A DNA stretch of 64,000 nucleotides, from contig JANQDZ010000096.1 of NCBI GenBank assembly GCA_028278645.1, positions 1 to 64,000 of the forward strand, read 5' to 3'. The notes under the pieces were generated by a model. That model was not told the origin of the DNA, did not search any database, and was given only the letters and a program-made list of their open reading frames with translations. How positions within the stretch are numbered: the stretch's first letter is position 1; each line of letters begins with the position of its first letter. This document shows positions 18,625 to 27,299 of this stretch, piece by piece. Origin of the DNA: Longimicrobiales bacterium (GTDB lineage: Bacteria > Gemmatimonadota > Gemmatimonadetes > Longimicrobiales > Gaopeijiaceae). The position numbers and the translations under genes are program-made.

Positions 18625-19521
18625 TTACATCCCCAAGGCTGAGAGGTTGAGCTTCCCATCCTGGACGGGAGGGCACCAGAAGTAGGCGCCAGTCACGGGC
18701 CGGGAGAACCGGAAGAGCGCGTCCACCGTCCCGTCCTCCACCCCGGACATCCTGGTGAGCTGGGCTTCGAAGGAATCCAGAGTGGCGCCGAAAGCGACAA
18801 ACTCCAGCCCTTCATCGGTGGCGTCGGCCCAGGGCATGGACCGCCGCACCACGAAGGCTTCCGGTTCAAAGTCCTCCTGGGCCGTCCGTTTCACGTGGGC
18901 GGACTCGGGGGCGTCATCCAACTCTTCGTTGTCGCTCACCCGCCGGCCGATGACGTTGTCCCGGTCTTCCGCACCCATCCGGTGGAAGATGGAAAGGTCG
19001 TGGACCCATTTCTGGGTTGCGACAAAACTGGAGCCGTCCAGAGCCCGACCAACCCCGGAGAGAAGGGCGGCTTCCACCGCTTCGTCGTCCTCCGGGTTTT
19101 CCGTCCCGTCCTCATAACCGCTGAGGTCCCGCCCCATACCCTCCGGGGTTTCGTCGTGTGTGAACCCGTCCACCACCTCGTCCAACCGGAAGGCCGGCGC
19201 CAAGATCGCTTTGAGCTTGTTGGCAGTGTGAACCAGCTTCCCCGGGTCATCCCCCCTCAGCCAAATCCAGAGGGCCGCCGGCGTGGCGGGAATGTCCACA
19301 CCCGGACCAACCATGCTGGGAAATCCACGGAGCCCCACCACTTCCCCACCGAGGGCGGCCACCACCGACGGACCGATCCCCACCACCATCTCCTCTCCAA
19401 CCCCGAAGTCCTTCAGAGCGGTGAGAGTTGCCCGCGGATCCGCACCGGGAACCAGGCCGAACGTGAGGTACCGACAGCATGCTGGAACGGGAAGGAGGAT
19501 TCCGGGTTGAGCGGTGTTCAT
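18625..19521 (-). CDS. Dyp-type heme peroxidase
   Basis: This 298-residue cytoplasmic protein carries the diagnostic GxxDG motif (SGYEDGTENP), whose Asp acts in peroxide activation. The distal region RMGAEDRDNVIGR and the proximal heme ligand His in SAHVKRT are also present. Dyp peroxidases oxidise dyes, phenols and metals with hydrogen peroxide and are sometimes cargo of encapsulin nanocompartments. No encapsulin gene lies nearby and the C-terminus (GKLNLSALGM) has no clear cargo peptide, so a free cytosolic enzyme is favoured. Confidence 0.9.
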   Translation of the reverse strand: MNTAQPGILLPVPACCRYLTFGLVPGADPRATLTALKDFGVGEEMVVGIGPSVVAALGGEVVGLRGFPSMVGPGVDIPATPAALWIWLRGDDPGKLVHTANKLKAILAPAFRLDEVVDGFTHDETPEGMGRDLSGYEDGTENPEDDEAVEAALLSGVGRALDGSSFVATQKWVHDLSIFHRMGAEDRDNVIGRRVSDNEELDDAPESAHVKRTAQEDFEPEAFVVRRSMPWADATDEGLEFVAFGATLDSFEAQLTRMSGVEDGTVDALFRFSRPVTGAYFWCPPVQDGKLNLSALGM

Positions 19522-19664
19522 TGAACTGCCTCGACGGTGTGTGGTTGCCTATGTCCCCAACGGTTGACCGGGGCTTTCTCCCTCCTAGAACGGCAAAAAA
19601 CGTTCCGCGCTAGAAGGGTGTTGCGAAAGCGGGGGGCAAGCCGCGTTACGAGCGCCACACCCGT

Positions 19665-20876
19665 CTACACATCCACCTCCACCGCGACCCCCTGGGCTTC
19701 CAGAGCCTGTATGATCTCCGAAACGTGGTCCTGACCCCTGGTCTCGATTTGTATGACGATTTCAACGTCTCCGACGGAGATGTCCGCGAAGCCCCGTCGG
19801 TGATGGATGTCCAGGACGTTGGCTCCCCTGGCCGCCATGAGGTCGGTCAGGAAGGACAACGATCCGGGCCGATCCCGGACCTTCACCACCAAGTGGGTCA
19901 TCCTCCCGTCTCCCACGAGACCCCGCTCGATAATCCGGGAAATCATGTTCACATCGATGTTTCCTCCGCATAGGATCCCGGCCACCCGTTCTCCTTCGGC
20001 CACAGAGACCCTCCCGGCCAGCAGTGCCGCCAAAGGAACGGCGCCGGCACCCTCAACCACCGTCCGTTCCCGCTCGAGTAGAAGGAGTACTGCCCTCGCG
20101 ATCTCCTCTTCCTCCACGACCACGATGTCGTCCACCAACTCCTCGATATGGGGGAAAGCCAGGTCGCCGATCCGTTTGACGGCGATCCCGTCCGCCAGAG
20201 TTTCCGCGCTCTCGATGGCGACGATTTGACCCGCTTCTCGGGACGCTTTTGCCGACGCCGCCGCCCCAGCCTCCACCCCTATCACTCGTACCGAAGGTTT
20301 GAGGGTCTTTACGGCCACGGCGATGCCGGAGATGACACCACCCCCACCGATAGGCACTACGACCGTGTCCAACTCCGGAACCTGCTCAAGGAGTTCGAGC
20401 CCGATGGTGCCCTGCCCGGCCATGACGGTCTCGTCGTCGAAGGCATGGACGAGGACCATGCCTTCCTCCTCCGCCAGACGTTCCACCTCTCTCAGGCCAT
20501 CCGAGAGCGTGGCCCCCATCTGGATCACGTCGGCCCCGTATCCCCTCGTATTGGAGACCTTGATCAGGGGGGTGAACTCGGGCATGACGACGGTGGCAGC
20601 AATCCCGAGGCGGGAGGCGTGGAAAGCCACGGCCTGCGCGTGGTTCCCGGCGCTGGCCGTAACCACCCCTTTCTGCCTCTCTTCGGGAGTGAGCTGAAGC
20701 AGCTTGTTCAGGGCGCCCCGGTCCTTGAAGGATCCAGTGCGCTGAAGGTTCTCGAACTTCCAAAAGAGCCGGCAAGGAATCCGGTCCTGAAAAGCCTGGG
20801 ACTCTTTGCAGGGAGTATGGACGATCCCGTCCTGAATTCGGCCCCGGGCAGCGTGGATGTCAGCCAGTTTGATCAT
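19665..20876 (-). CDS. ilvA: Threonine ammonia-lyase (threonine dehydratase)
   Basis: The 403-residue protein is a type II PLP enzyme. The cofactor lysine lies in RTGSFKDRGALNKL, the asparagine loop in ASAGNHAQAVA and the phosphate-binding glycine loop in IGGGGVISG. A C-terminal ACT domain of about 75 residues (LVVKVRDRPGSLSFLTDLMAARGANVLDIHHRR) is present. It converts threonine to 2-oxobutyrate, the first step of isoleucine synthesis or of threonine breakdown. The single ACT domain and length fit the TdcB/IlvA short-form group. It follows the DEAD-box helicase by 24 bases on the same strand. Confidence 0.93.
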   Translation of the reverse strand: MIKLADIHAARGRIQDGIVHTPCKESQAFQDRIPCRLFWKFENLQRTGSFKDRGALNKLLQLTPEERQKGVVTASAGNHAQAVAFHASRLGIAATVVMPEFTPLIKVSNTRGYGADVIQMGATLSDGLREVERLAEEEGMVLVHAFDDETVMAGQGTIGLELLEQVPELDTVVVPIGGGGVISGIAVAVKTLKPSVRVIGVEAGAAASAKASREAGQIVAIESAETLADGIAVKRIGDLAFPHIEELVDDIVVVEEEEIARAVLLLLERERTVVEGAGAVPLAALLAGRVSVAEGERVAGILCGGNIDVNMISRIIERGLVGDGRMTHLVVKVRDRPGSLSFLTDLMAARGANVLDIHHRRGFADISVGDVEIVIQIETRGQDHVSEIIQALEAQGVAVEVDV

Positions 20877-20900
20877 GATTCACCGGTCCGCTGAGACTCC

Positions 20901-22169
20901 TCAGGACTCCCTTCCCATATTCAGAATCCGCTCCAGCTCCTCCGGGCTCAGGTCGTCGTCCAACCGGGATCCCATTCCGCGGGGAGACCGGGAACTGGCC
21001 CCCCTTCGACTCACGGCCCGGTCCTCCCGAATGGGCGCCCCGGCGTAGTCGAACTCCGGTAGGTGAATCCGCTCCAGCGGGCGGCCCAGATGGTACTCCA
21101 ACGTCTTGAACGCACCCAGGTCGGCGGCGGTGAGGAAGGTCACCGCCGTACCGGTGGCGCCGGCCCTTCCCGTCCGTCCGATCCGATGGACGTAGTCTTC
21201 GGGATCCAACGGGACGTCGTAGTTCACGACGTGAGTGATCCCCTCGACGTCCAGGCCCCGCTGCGCGATGTCCGTCGCCACTAGAACGCGGGTTTTTCCA
21301 TCGGCAAAACGTTCCAACGCTCTGGTTCTGTGCCGCATGTGCCGATCCGAGTGCATGGCGTCGGCCCGTACCCCCGCCTGGCCCAGACGGGCGGTCAGGG
21401 TGTCGGCCCCGACTTTCGTGCGACAGAACACCAAAATCTGATTCCAGTCCTCCTCTTCCAAAAGCTTCAAGAGGAGGTCGGGCTTCTTCTCGGGCTTCAC
21501 AGAGTACACAACCTCGGAGATACCCTCGGCGGTGGTTCCCGACGGGGCCGCTTCCAGCCACTCCGGCTCACTGGTGAGCTGTAAGGCGAGGGCGTGGACT
21601 CCGTTCGGCATGGTAGCGCTGAAAAGGAGCACCTGTGGTTTCTTTGAGATCCCCCGGCGAATGTCCTCGATCTGAGGACGGAACCCCATGTCCAGCATCC
21701 GGTCGGCTTCGTCCAGCACGAGGATCTTCAGCCCGGAGAGCCTGACCCGTCTTTTTCCCATGTGGTCGATGAATCGGCCCGGGGTTGCCACGATGATCTC
21801 GACACCCTTCTTCAGGGCATCTTCCTGGGGACCATAGGCGACACCTCCTACGATGGACGCGACACGTATCGACGTCCCCTTGGCCAGCGCTTCCGTGTCC
21901 TCCGCCACCTGCTGAGCCAGCTCCCGGGTGGGACATAACACCAGCACCTGCAGTCCTTTCCCGGCACGGATCTTCTCCAGGGACGGGATCATGAACGCTC
22001 CCGTCTTCCCGGTCCCGGTCTGAGCGACCCCGACAATGTCCTTCCCTTGTAGCGCGAGGGGAATAGCCTTCCACTGGATGGGGGTAGGCTCCACCCATCC
22101 GATGGCTTCCACCGCCGCCAGGCGTTCTTCGGAGAGGGACAGCTCCCTGAACAGCTCTACCTTCGCCAA
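20901..22169 (-). CDS. DEAD-box ATP-dependent RNA helicase
   Basis: The 422-residue protein has every helicase motif: Q motif (PTPIQWKAIPLAL), Walker A AQTGTGKT, PTRELAQQ, TPGR, DEAD within LVLDEADRMLDMGF, SAT, ATDIAQRGLD and HRIGRTGRAG. The C-terminal tail is short and basic-acidic (SSRSPRGMGSRLDDDLSPEE). It belongs to the RhlE/DeaD-type cytoplasmic helicases that unwind structured RNA in ribosome assembly or decay. It contrasts with the inactive-looking DEAD protein at 25632. Confidence 0.95.
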   Translation of the reverse strand: MAKVELFRELSLSEERLAAVEAIGWVEPTPIQWKAIPLALQGKDIVGVAQTGTGKTGAFMIPSLEKIRAGKGLQVLVLCPTRELAQQVAEDTEALAKGTSIRVASIVGGVAYGPQEDALKKGVEIIVATPGRFIDHMGKRRVRLSGLKILVLDEADRMLDMGFRPQIEDIRRGISKKPQVLLFSATMPNGVHALALQLTSEPEWLEAAPSGTTAEGISEVVYSVKPEKKPDLLLKLLEEEDWNQILVFCRTKVGADTLTARLGQAGVRADAMHSDRHMRHRTRALERFADGKTRVLVATDIAQRGLDVEGITHVVNYDVPLDPEDYVHRIGRTGRAGATGTAVTFLTAADLGAFKTLEYHLGRPLERIHLPEFDYAGAPIREDRAVSRRGASSRSPRGMGSRLDDDLSPEELERILNMGRES

Positions 22170-22370
22170 ACGTGTACCTCCGAGCTAAAGCGGGACTCCT
22201 ATAGCCATTTAATGTACCGGATTTCGGGGAAAACCGCGCAGGAAAAGCACTTCTGGTAACCGGCGGCCCAAAAAACACCCCGGCACGGTGGACCGGCGTG
22301 GAGCAAAGGGTTTTATTCTTCTTTCGTCCGGATCGGGCCCCGCCCACCCACACCCACAGGTTGTTCTCGC

Positions 22371-22865
22371 ATGCCACAGGAGATCTCGGTTCTATTCGTT
22401 TGCCTCGGCAATATCTGTCGCTCCCCTTTGGCCGAAGGTGTTTTCAGGCACGTCTTGGATGGAGAGGGGCTGTCCGACCGCTTCAAGGTGGACTCGGCCG
22501 GAACAGGCGGCTGGCACGTAGGGGAGAGCCCCGACCACAGGGCCATGCGCAGCGCGGCTACCCACGGTGTCACTCTGAGTGGCCACGCCCGGCAGGTCCA
22601 GCCGGAGGACTTCAAGAGGTTCGACTACATCCTCGCCATGGATCAGGCCAACCTGTCACACCTCGAGCGTTACCGGGATGGAGTGGGAGGAGAAGCCGCT
22701 CTCTACCTCCTCCGGGAGTTCGATCCCGAGGGGGGTCCTGGAGCAGAGGTGCCCGATCCCTACTACGGTGGCCCGGAGGGGTTTGAGCACGTCTATGAGA
22801 TGGTGGAGCGGTCCTGCCGGAGCCTCCTGGATCACATCCTGGAAGAGCACGGCACCGGGTCATGA
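22371..22865 (+). CDS. Low-molecular-weight protein-tyrosine phosphatase
   Basis: The 164-residue enzyme begins with the P-loop FVCLGNICRSPLAEG, a Cys-x5-Arg motif with catalytic Cys11 and Arg17. The general acid Asp lies in VPDPYYGG (residues 129-130). Length and order are normal for LMW-PTP, which dephosphorylates phosphotyrosine proteins or acts on arsenate or sugar phosphates. The stop overlaps the next start by four bases (ATGA), so it is coupled to the fructosamine kinase-like gene, a pairing seen in other bacteria and consistent with protein repair or regulation. Confidence 0.95.
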   Translation: MPQEISVLFVCLGNICRSPLAEGVFRHVLDGEGLSDRFKVDSAGTGGWHVGESPDHRAMRSAATHGVTLSGHARQVQPEDFKRFDYILAMDQANLSHLERYRDGVGGEAALYLLREFDPEGGPGAEVPDPYYGGPEGFEHVYEMVERSCRSLLDHILEEHGTGS

Positions 22866-23788
22866 CCCTCCCCCCCCCTGTGGCTTCCAGCGTGGAAGCC
22901 GCCCTGGAGCAGCACCTTGGGAGACCGAGCACGATCGAATCCGCGTCCCCGGTGGGGGGCGGGTGCATCAACCCGTCGGCCAAGGTAGCAACCGACACCG
23001 GAGACACCTTCTTTCTGAAGTGGAACCCCTCCTCATCCCCGGACATGTTCCACGCCGAGGTGGACGGACTCCAGGCCCTGGGAAAACCCAGGGCTTTGCG
23101 CGTCCCCGAGGTCATAGGGGCCGGGGGATCCGGGACCCGGGAAAATCCCGGTTGGCTCCTCATGGAGTTCATCCCCCAGGGGAGGCCGGGCCCCGATTAC
23201 GGGCGGAGGTTGGGTTTGGGGTTGGCGGCGCTCCACTCGGCTGTCGATCCGGGCGGAGAAACAGGCTACGGATGGGGAAGGGACAACTTCATCGGGTCAC
23301 TGGACCAGGCGAACGATCCCCGGGACGCCTGGCCCACCTTCTGGCATGATCTCCGATTGGAGCCCCAACTCCGCATGGCCCGGGACCGGGGACATTTCCG
23401 TGGCAGGCGCGGACAGGTCCTGGAAGAGCTCCTGTCCAGGTTGGACGAGGTCATGGCCACCGCCGGAGAGGGCGGGCCGGCCCTTTTGCACGGAGATCTC
23501 TGGAGCGGGAACTACTACCCGGACTCGGAAGGAGACCCGGTCCTCATCGATCCAGCGGTCTACAGGGGAATTGGCGAGGTGGACCTGGCCATGATGGAGC
23601 TTTTCGGGAGCTTCCCCCGGGGTCTCTGGGAGGCATACCACGATAAACGAGGGATCCCCCCGGAATACGACGCATTCCGGAGGGATCTGTACCAGCTCTA
23701 CTACCTCCTCGTCCACGTGAACCTCTTCGGGGGAGGTTACGTGGGTGGCTCCATCTCTGCCGCGGAGCGGATCCTTCGGCAGTTTTAG
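22862..23788 (+). CDS. Fructosamine/ketosamine kinase family protein
   Basis: The 308-residue protein follows the fructosamine-3-kinase pattern: GGCINPSAKVATDTGDTFFLKWN as nucleotide loop and ATP lysine, FHAEVDGLQAL, and the catalytic LLHGDLWSGNYY with the general-base Asp, then LIDPAVYRGIGEVDLAMMELF. It phosphorylates sugars attached to lysines so that the glycation adduct falls off. It is translated with the phosphatase upstream and convergent with the aminotransferase downstream, with only seven bases between. Confidence 0.93.
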   Translation: MTLPPPVASSVEAALEQHLGRPSTIESASPVGGGCINPSAKVATDTGDTFFLKWNPSSSPDMFHAEVDGLQALGKPRALRVPEVIGAGGSGTRENPGWLLMEFIPQGRPGPDYGRRLGLGLAALHSAVDPGGETGYGWGRDNFIGSLDQANDPRDAWPTFWHDLRLEPQLRMARDRGHFRGRRGQVLEELLSRLDEVMATAGEGGPALLHGDLWSGNYYPDSEGDPVLIDPAVYRGIGEVDLAMMELFGSFPRGLWEAYHDKRGIPPEYDAFRRDLYQLYYLLVHVNLFGGGYVGGSISAAERILRQF

Positions 23789-23795
23789 ACGGCTC

Positions 23796-24989
23796 CTAAC
23801 TCAGCGAGTCTACCGCCTTACCCAAACGCTTGATCGCTTCTTCTATCAGCTCGTCGGACGTGGCGTAGCTCATCCTCACGTACCGGTCGTCCCCGAAGGC
23901 CACACCAGGCACCATGGCGATCTCGGCCTCTTTGAGGAGCCAGGTGCAGATCGCGCTGGAATCGGACATCCCCTCCCGGAAGAGAGAGTCCACCCTGAAG
24001 AAGAGGTAGAAAGCTCCGTTCGGCTTCACATAGGGCAGCGACGGAACGAGTTCCTCGAACAGTCTCGTCACCAGATCCCGCCGCCGGCGGAAGGCCTCCA
24101 CCATCTTCCCGACTTCGGCCATTGACTGCTCTCGCTTGGTGTAAGCGATGAGGGCCGCCTCCTGGGCCGGACTGGACGGGTTGGAAGTGGTGTGGCTCTG
24201 GAACGCCGACATCTTCTTCGCCAGATCGGGAGAAGAATAGGTGAATCCGATCCGCCATCCGGTCATGGCGAAGGCTTTGGACACACCGTCGACCAGCACA
24301 TAGTCGCCCAGGGACTCCGCTGGAAGGTTCAGCACACCTGCCGACGGGCCATCCCCGAGGAAGTTGATGTACCGGTAGATCTCGTCCGCAATCAACCATA
24401 CGCCCCGATCGCGGGCCCACTCTGCCACAGCCTTCAACTCGTCGAAGGAGTAGACGCCGCCGCTGGGGTTGGACGGAGAGCAGAGAATCAGTCCCTTGGT
24501 TCGCTCGGTATATGCGGCATCCAGGTCTTCCGGTGTAAGCAGGAAGTCCTTTTCCTCGGACCCCGCCACGAACACCGGTTCGGCCCGGCTCAGGCTGACG
24601 ATCTGGGGATAGGATACCCAGTAGGGGGATCCGATGAGGACCTCGTCCCCCGGCCCGAAGAGGGTGAAACAGGCATTAAACAGCGAGTGCTTGGCGCCGT
24701 TGCTCACCACGACCCCGTTCCAGTCCGTATCGATCCCGAACTGGGCCTGGAGATCCTCGGCTATGGCCTGTCGCAGTTGGATCGTGCCCGGGGCAGGGGT
24801 ATACCGGGTTTTCCCCTCCCGAATCCCGGCGACGCCGGCATCCGAGATCCACTCCGGCGTATCAAAATCCGGCTCTCCGGCGCCGAGGTTGATGATATCC
24901 CGACCCTCAGCTTTGAGCTGCTTGGCCAGGGAACTGACAGCGATGGTTGCCGATGGCTGAAGGCGTTGGACATTCTGTGAGAAATCCAA
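23796..24989 (-). CDS. Class I/II PLP aminotransferase (aspartate aminotransferase type)
   Basis: The 397-residue enzyme has the family pattern LGAGEPDFDTPEWI, SNGAKHSLFNA, SPSNPSGGVY and the PLP lysine in VDGVSKAFAMTGWRIGF, with the substrate-binding Arg near the end (DRYVRMSYA). It resembles the thermophile-type aspartate aminotransferases (AspC/AatA, subgroup Ib), which may also act on prephenate. Start at 24989. It is a single gene; upstream lies a non-coding gap of about 320 bases. Confidence 0.9.
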   Translation of the reverse strand: MDFSQNVQRLQPSATIAVSSLAKQLKAEGRDIINLGAGEPDFDTPEWISDAGVAGIREGKTRYTPAPGTIQLRQAIAEDLQAQFGIDTDWNGVVVSNGAKHSLFNACFTLFGPGDEVLIGSPYWVSYPQIVSLSRAEPVFVAGSEEKDFLLTPEDLDAAYTERTKGLILCSPSNPSGGVYSFDELKAVAEWARDRGVWLIADEIYRYINFLGDGPSAGVLNLPAESLGDYVLVDGVSKAFAMTGWRIGFTYSSPDLAKKMSAFQSHTTSNPSSPAQEAALIAYTKREQSMAEVGKMVEAFRRRRDLVTRLFEELVPSLPYVKPNGAFYLFFRVDSLFREGMSDSSAICTWLLKEAEIAMVPGVAFGDDRYVRMSYATSDELIEEAIKRLGKAVDSLS

Positions 24990-25312
24990 GAGACGCTCCT
25001 CTTCTCGTTCGATGGTTTCCCCCCTCTGCGGCGGAAGACCGAGAGGGGTGGTCGCCCCCGGTTATTCTCTAACCCCGTTTCCGCTGCAGGCCCGAAAAAA
25101 GGGGCTAGAATCGAAAGCAAACAACCTGCCAGCTCCACGTCAACATTCTGTCTCCAGCCCATGTTGCTCACCCCGGCGAGGGAGACCACATTCGTTCATG
25201 ATCGACCCCCGGTCCAAGATGCGCCCCTTCGGGCTTATCTTGTGGGGGGCCGAGTCATCCGAGGCCTGGATGTCCCGGTGAACCGACAACATTCCTGAAC
25301 CGGTAAGGAACC
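24990..25312. other. Divergent intergenic region without a recognised gene
   Basis: The gap separates the divergent aminotransferase and the small protein at 25313, so it must hold promoters for both. A run of sixteen A/G residues (CGAAAAAAGGGGC) lies near 25095, and a short ATG frame of 27 codons at 25199-25281 has no ribosome site. No clear hairpin, tRNA or conserved operator is visible. Confidence 0.4.
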
Positions 25313-25615
25313 ATGGCTGGCTATCAGAGAAAGACGGCGCTGACTCCCAAGGAGGTCTTGGAGAAGGCTGATCAGGTCATTCCGGAGATCGTGGGACTCA
25401 CTCGTTCCAAGGCGACTTCTCACGAAGCGAGTTATTCCGGAGAGGAGGGCACAGTGACCCTCTCGGCCCACCGACACGGGCCATACACAGACGTGGTGGC
25501 GTCCACCGACAGGCTCCGGACCTCCCGTCTCGACTACGAGATCCAGAAGTTTCTCAACCTTCTTCCTTATGAGCCGGGAGACCCAGGAGATCCCAGCTCT
25601 CAGGAAACCAGCTAG
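25313..25615 (+). CDS. Conserved small soluble protein (100 aa)
   Basis: The product has 100 residues and its ATG is preceded by TAAGGAACC. It begins with helix-forming sequence (TPKEVLEKADQVIPEIV) and then has a beta-rich region (ASYSGEEGTVTLSAHRHGPYTDVVAST) ending in a helix. There is no signal peptide, metal site or recognised family. It ends 16 bases before the preferred start of the DEAD-box-like protein and is probably co-transcribed with it, so a role in RNA metabolism is conceivable but unproven. Confidence 0.55.
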   Translation: MAGYQRKTALTPKEVLEKADQVIPEIVGLTRSKATSHEASYSGEEGTVTLSAHRHGPYTDVVASTDRLRTSRLDYEIQKFLNLLPYEPGDPGDPSSQETS

Positions 25616-25631
25616 GGGGGCCGCCGCCTTT

Positions 25632-27254
25632 ATGGAGTCCTTCGAAGACTTGGGGGTGACCCCAGACCTGGTCGACGCCCTGACGGCGGAGGGGATCGAG
25701 ACACCCACCGAGTTCCAGGCCTCGGCTATCCCGGTCCTCCTACGGGGTAACCCCCTCCTGGCCCAGGCCGGGCCGGGAGCCGGCACTTTGATCGCCTACG
25801 GAATCCCCCTTCTACAGCGGGTGGATCCGGAAGCGAAATCCCCGCGCGCGCTGGTCCTCGCCGCCTCAGCCGATGGAGCGTCCCGGCTGGCAAGCTCCCT
25901 TTCCCGTCTTGCCCAGGTCACCGGGCACCGGGTGGGCGCTCTCGATTCAGGTTGGGCTCTTCCCGAAGTATCCAGTGTCCTTTTTTCCACACCGGAAATC
26001 CTCCTGGGAGCGGTGAAAGAATCCAGCATCTCGCTGGAAGAGGTCCAGGCAGTGGTGGTGGATGGGTTCACCGCCATCGAGGCCAGGGGACGCGGGGCGC
26101 TGGAAACGATCTTCGAAGCTCTGCCCAAGGACACCCACCGGGTTCTCCTAGGCCAACCTCTGACGGATGAAGCGGAAGCGTTCGGTAAGGCCCACTTCAG
26201 CAAAGCTGTTCACATTCCGCCAAAAGCTGCCCAGGCGGGCGAGGAGGCCACCCCACCAAAAAGGGGTGAGGTCTTCTACCGGATCGTCAGCGAAGGAAAG
26301 GAACCGGAGCTCCTCCAGGCGGTGGGAATCGCCTTCGGGGAAGGCGTCCGGCACGCCCTCCTGTTTTTTAGGACAGAAGACCAGGCGGCTGACGTGGGGG
26401 ATGTGTTGAACCTCCACGGCTATCAGGTGGGCCAGGTGGGGGATGGGGACGCTCCGGTTTGGCTGGCGGCTGACGAGCTCCAGGGAAGGAAGGCTCTGGA
26501 AGAGTGGCCTGATCCCGCGGAAGTTGTGACCGTCAGCGTGGACGTTCCGTCGGAACCCGACGCCCTGGACCGCCGACACGGGGGGCCGGAGTCCTCGGTG
26601 ATCCTGGTACGGTCTAGAGAACTTCCACATTTGAGGGATGTGGCGCGCCGCACGGGGTACCGCTTGGTCCCGGGCAAGGAGCCGATCCCCACCAGGGTTT
26701 CAGGGGAACTTGAGCGCCTGCGAAGCCTCGTGGACCGTGCCATCAGGGAAGAAGAGATCGCGCCATTTTACCTCGCCCTCGAACCTCTATTCCAGACTCA
26801 CTCCCCGGCTGAAGTCGCTGCCGCAGCCATGGCGCTCCTGAATCGGTCTCAGGGCAGCGGAAAGACTCCGGCCACCGGGCCCGAACGAGGAGCCACCGAA
26901 GAGTCCAGCAGTGGCCCGCCGCCCAAGACCTGGGTGCGGTTGTTCATGGCTGTCGGTGAAAAGGACGGAGTGGGCCCGGGTGACCTGTTGGGGGCCATCG
27001 CGGGTGAGGCAGGTGTGGAAGGTTCCCAGGTGGGCAAGATCGAGATCCGGGAGACCTTCTCCCTGGTGGAGGTGAACCCGGCCCAGGCGGACAAGATCAT
27101 TCGAAGTCTGAATGGCACGTCCATCAGGGGTCGAGCGGTCCGGGTGGACCATGACCGGGGTGGGCCCCGGGGCCGGGGGGGATCGGGGTCGCGAGGAGGG
27201 CCCGCGGGCCGCCCCAGGAGAAAGCTGAAAGGGGACAGGCCGTCAGATTCCTGA
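25632..27254 (+). CDS. DEAD-box-derived protein without ATPase motifs, with DbpA-type RNA-binding domain
   Basis: The ATG at 25632 is preferred over 25569, which overlaps the previous gene. The product has 540 residues. The Q motif is present (PTEFQASAIPVLL), but Walker A reads AQAGPGAGT (residues 44-52, no Lys), the DEAD box reads DGFT (144-147), SAT is replaced by GQP and the HRxGRxGR arginine finger is gone. The C-terminus holds an intact DbpA/CsdA RNA-binding domain (WVRLFMAVGEKDGVGPGDLLGAI, then KIEIRETFSLVEV) and a Gly-Arg-rich basic tail. It cannot hydrolyse ATP by the known mechanism; binding to ribosomal RNA as a non-catalytic factor is inferred. Confidence 0.85.
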   Translation: MESFEDLGVTPDLVDALTAEGIETPTEFQASAIPVLLRGNPLLAQAGPGAGTLIAYGIPLLQRVDPEAKSPRALVLAASADGASRLASSLSRLAQVTGHRVGALDSGWALPEVSSVLFSTPEILLGAVKESSISLEEVQAVVVDGFTAIEARGRGALETIFEALPKDTHRVLLGQPLTDEAEAFGKAHFSKAVHIPPKAAQAGEEATPPKRGEVFYRIVSEGKEPELLQAVGIAFGEGVRHALLFFRTEDQAADVGDVLNLHGYQVGQVGDGDAPVWLAADELQGRKALEEWPDPAEVVTVSVDVPSEPDALDRRHGGPESSVILVRSRELPHLRDVARRTGYRLVPGKEPIPTRVSGELERLRSLVDRAIREEEIAPFYLALEPLFQTHSPAEVAAAAMALLNRSQGSGKTPATGPERGATEESSSGPPPKTWVRLFMAVGEKDGVGPGDLLGAIAGEAGVEGSQVGKIEIRETFSLVEVNPAQADKIIRSLNGTSIRGRAVRVDHDRGGPRGRGGSGSRGGPAGRPRRKLKGDRPSDS

Positions 27255-27299
27255 TTCTGACAGGCCTGCCTTCATCTGGCCTTGTAAACCAGGAGGACC

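Noticed and set aside
18625-19521. Dyp peroxidase as encapsulin cargo
   Set aside because: No encapsulin gene nearby and no clear cargo-loading peptide at the C-terminus.
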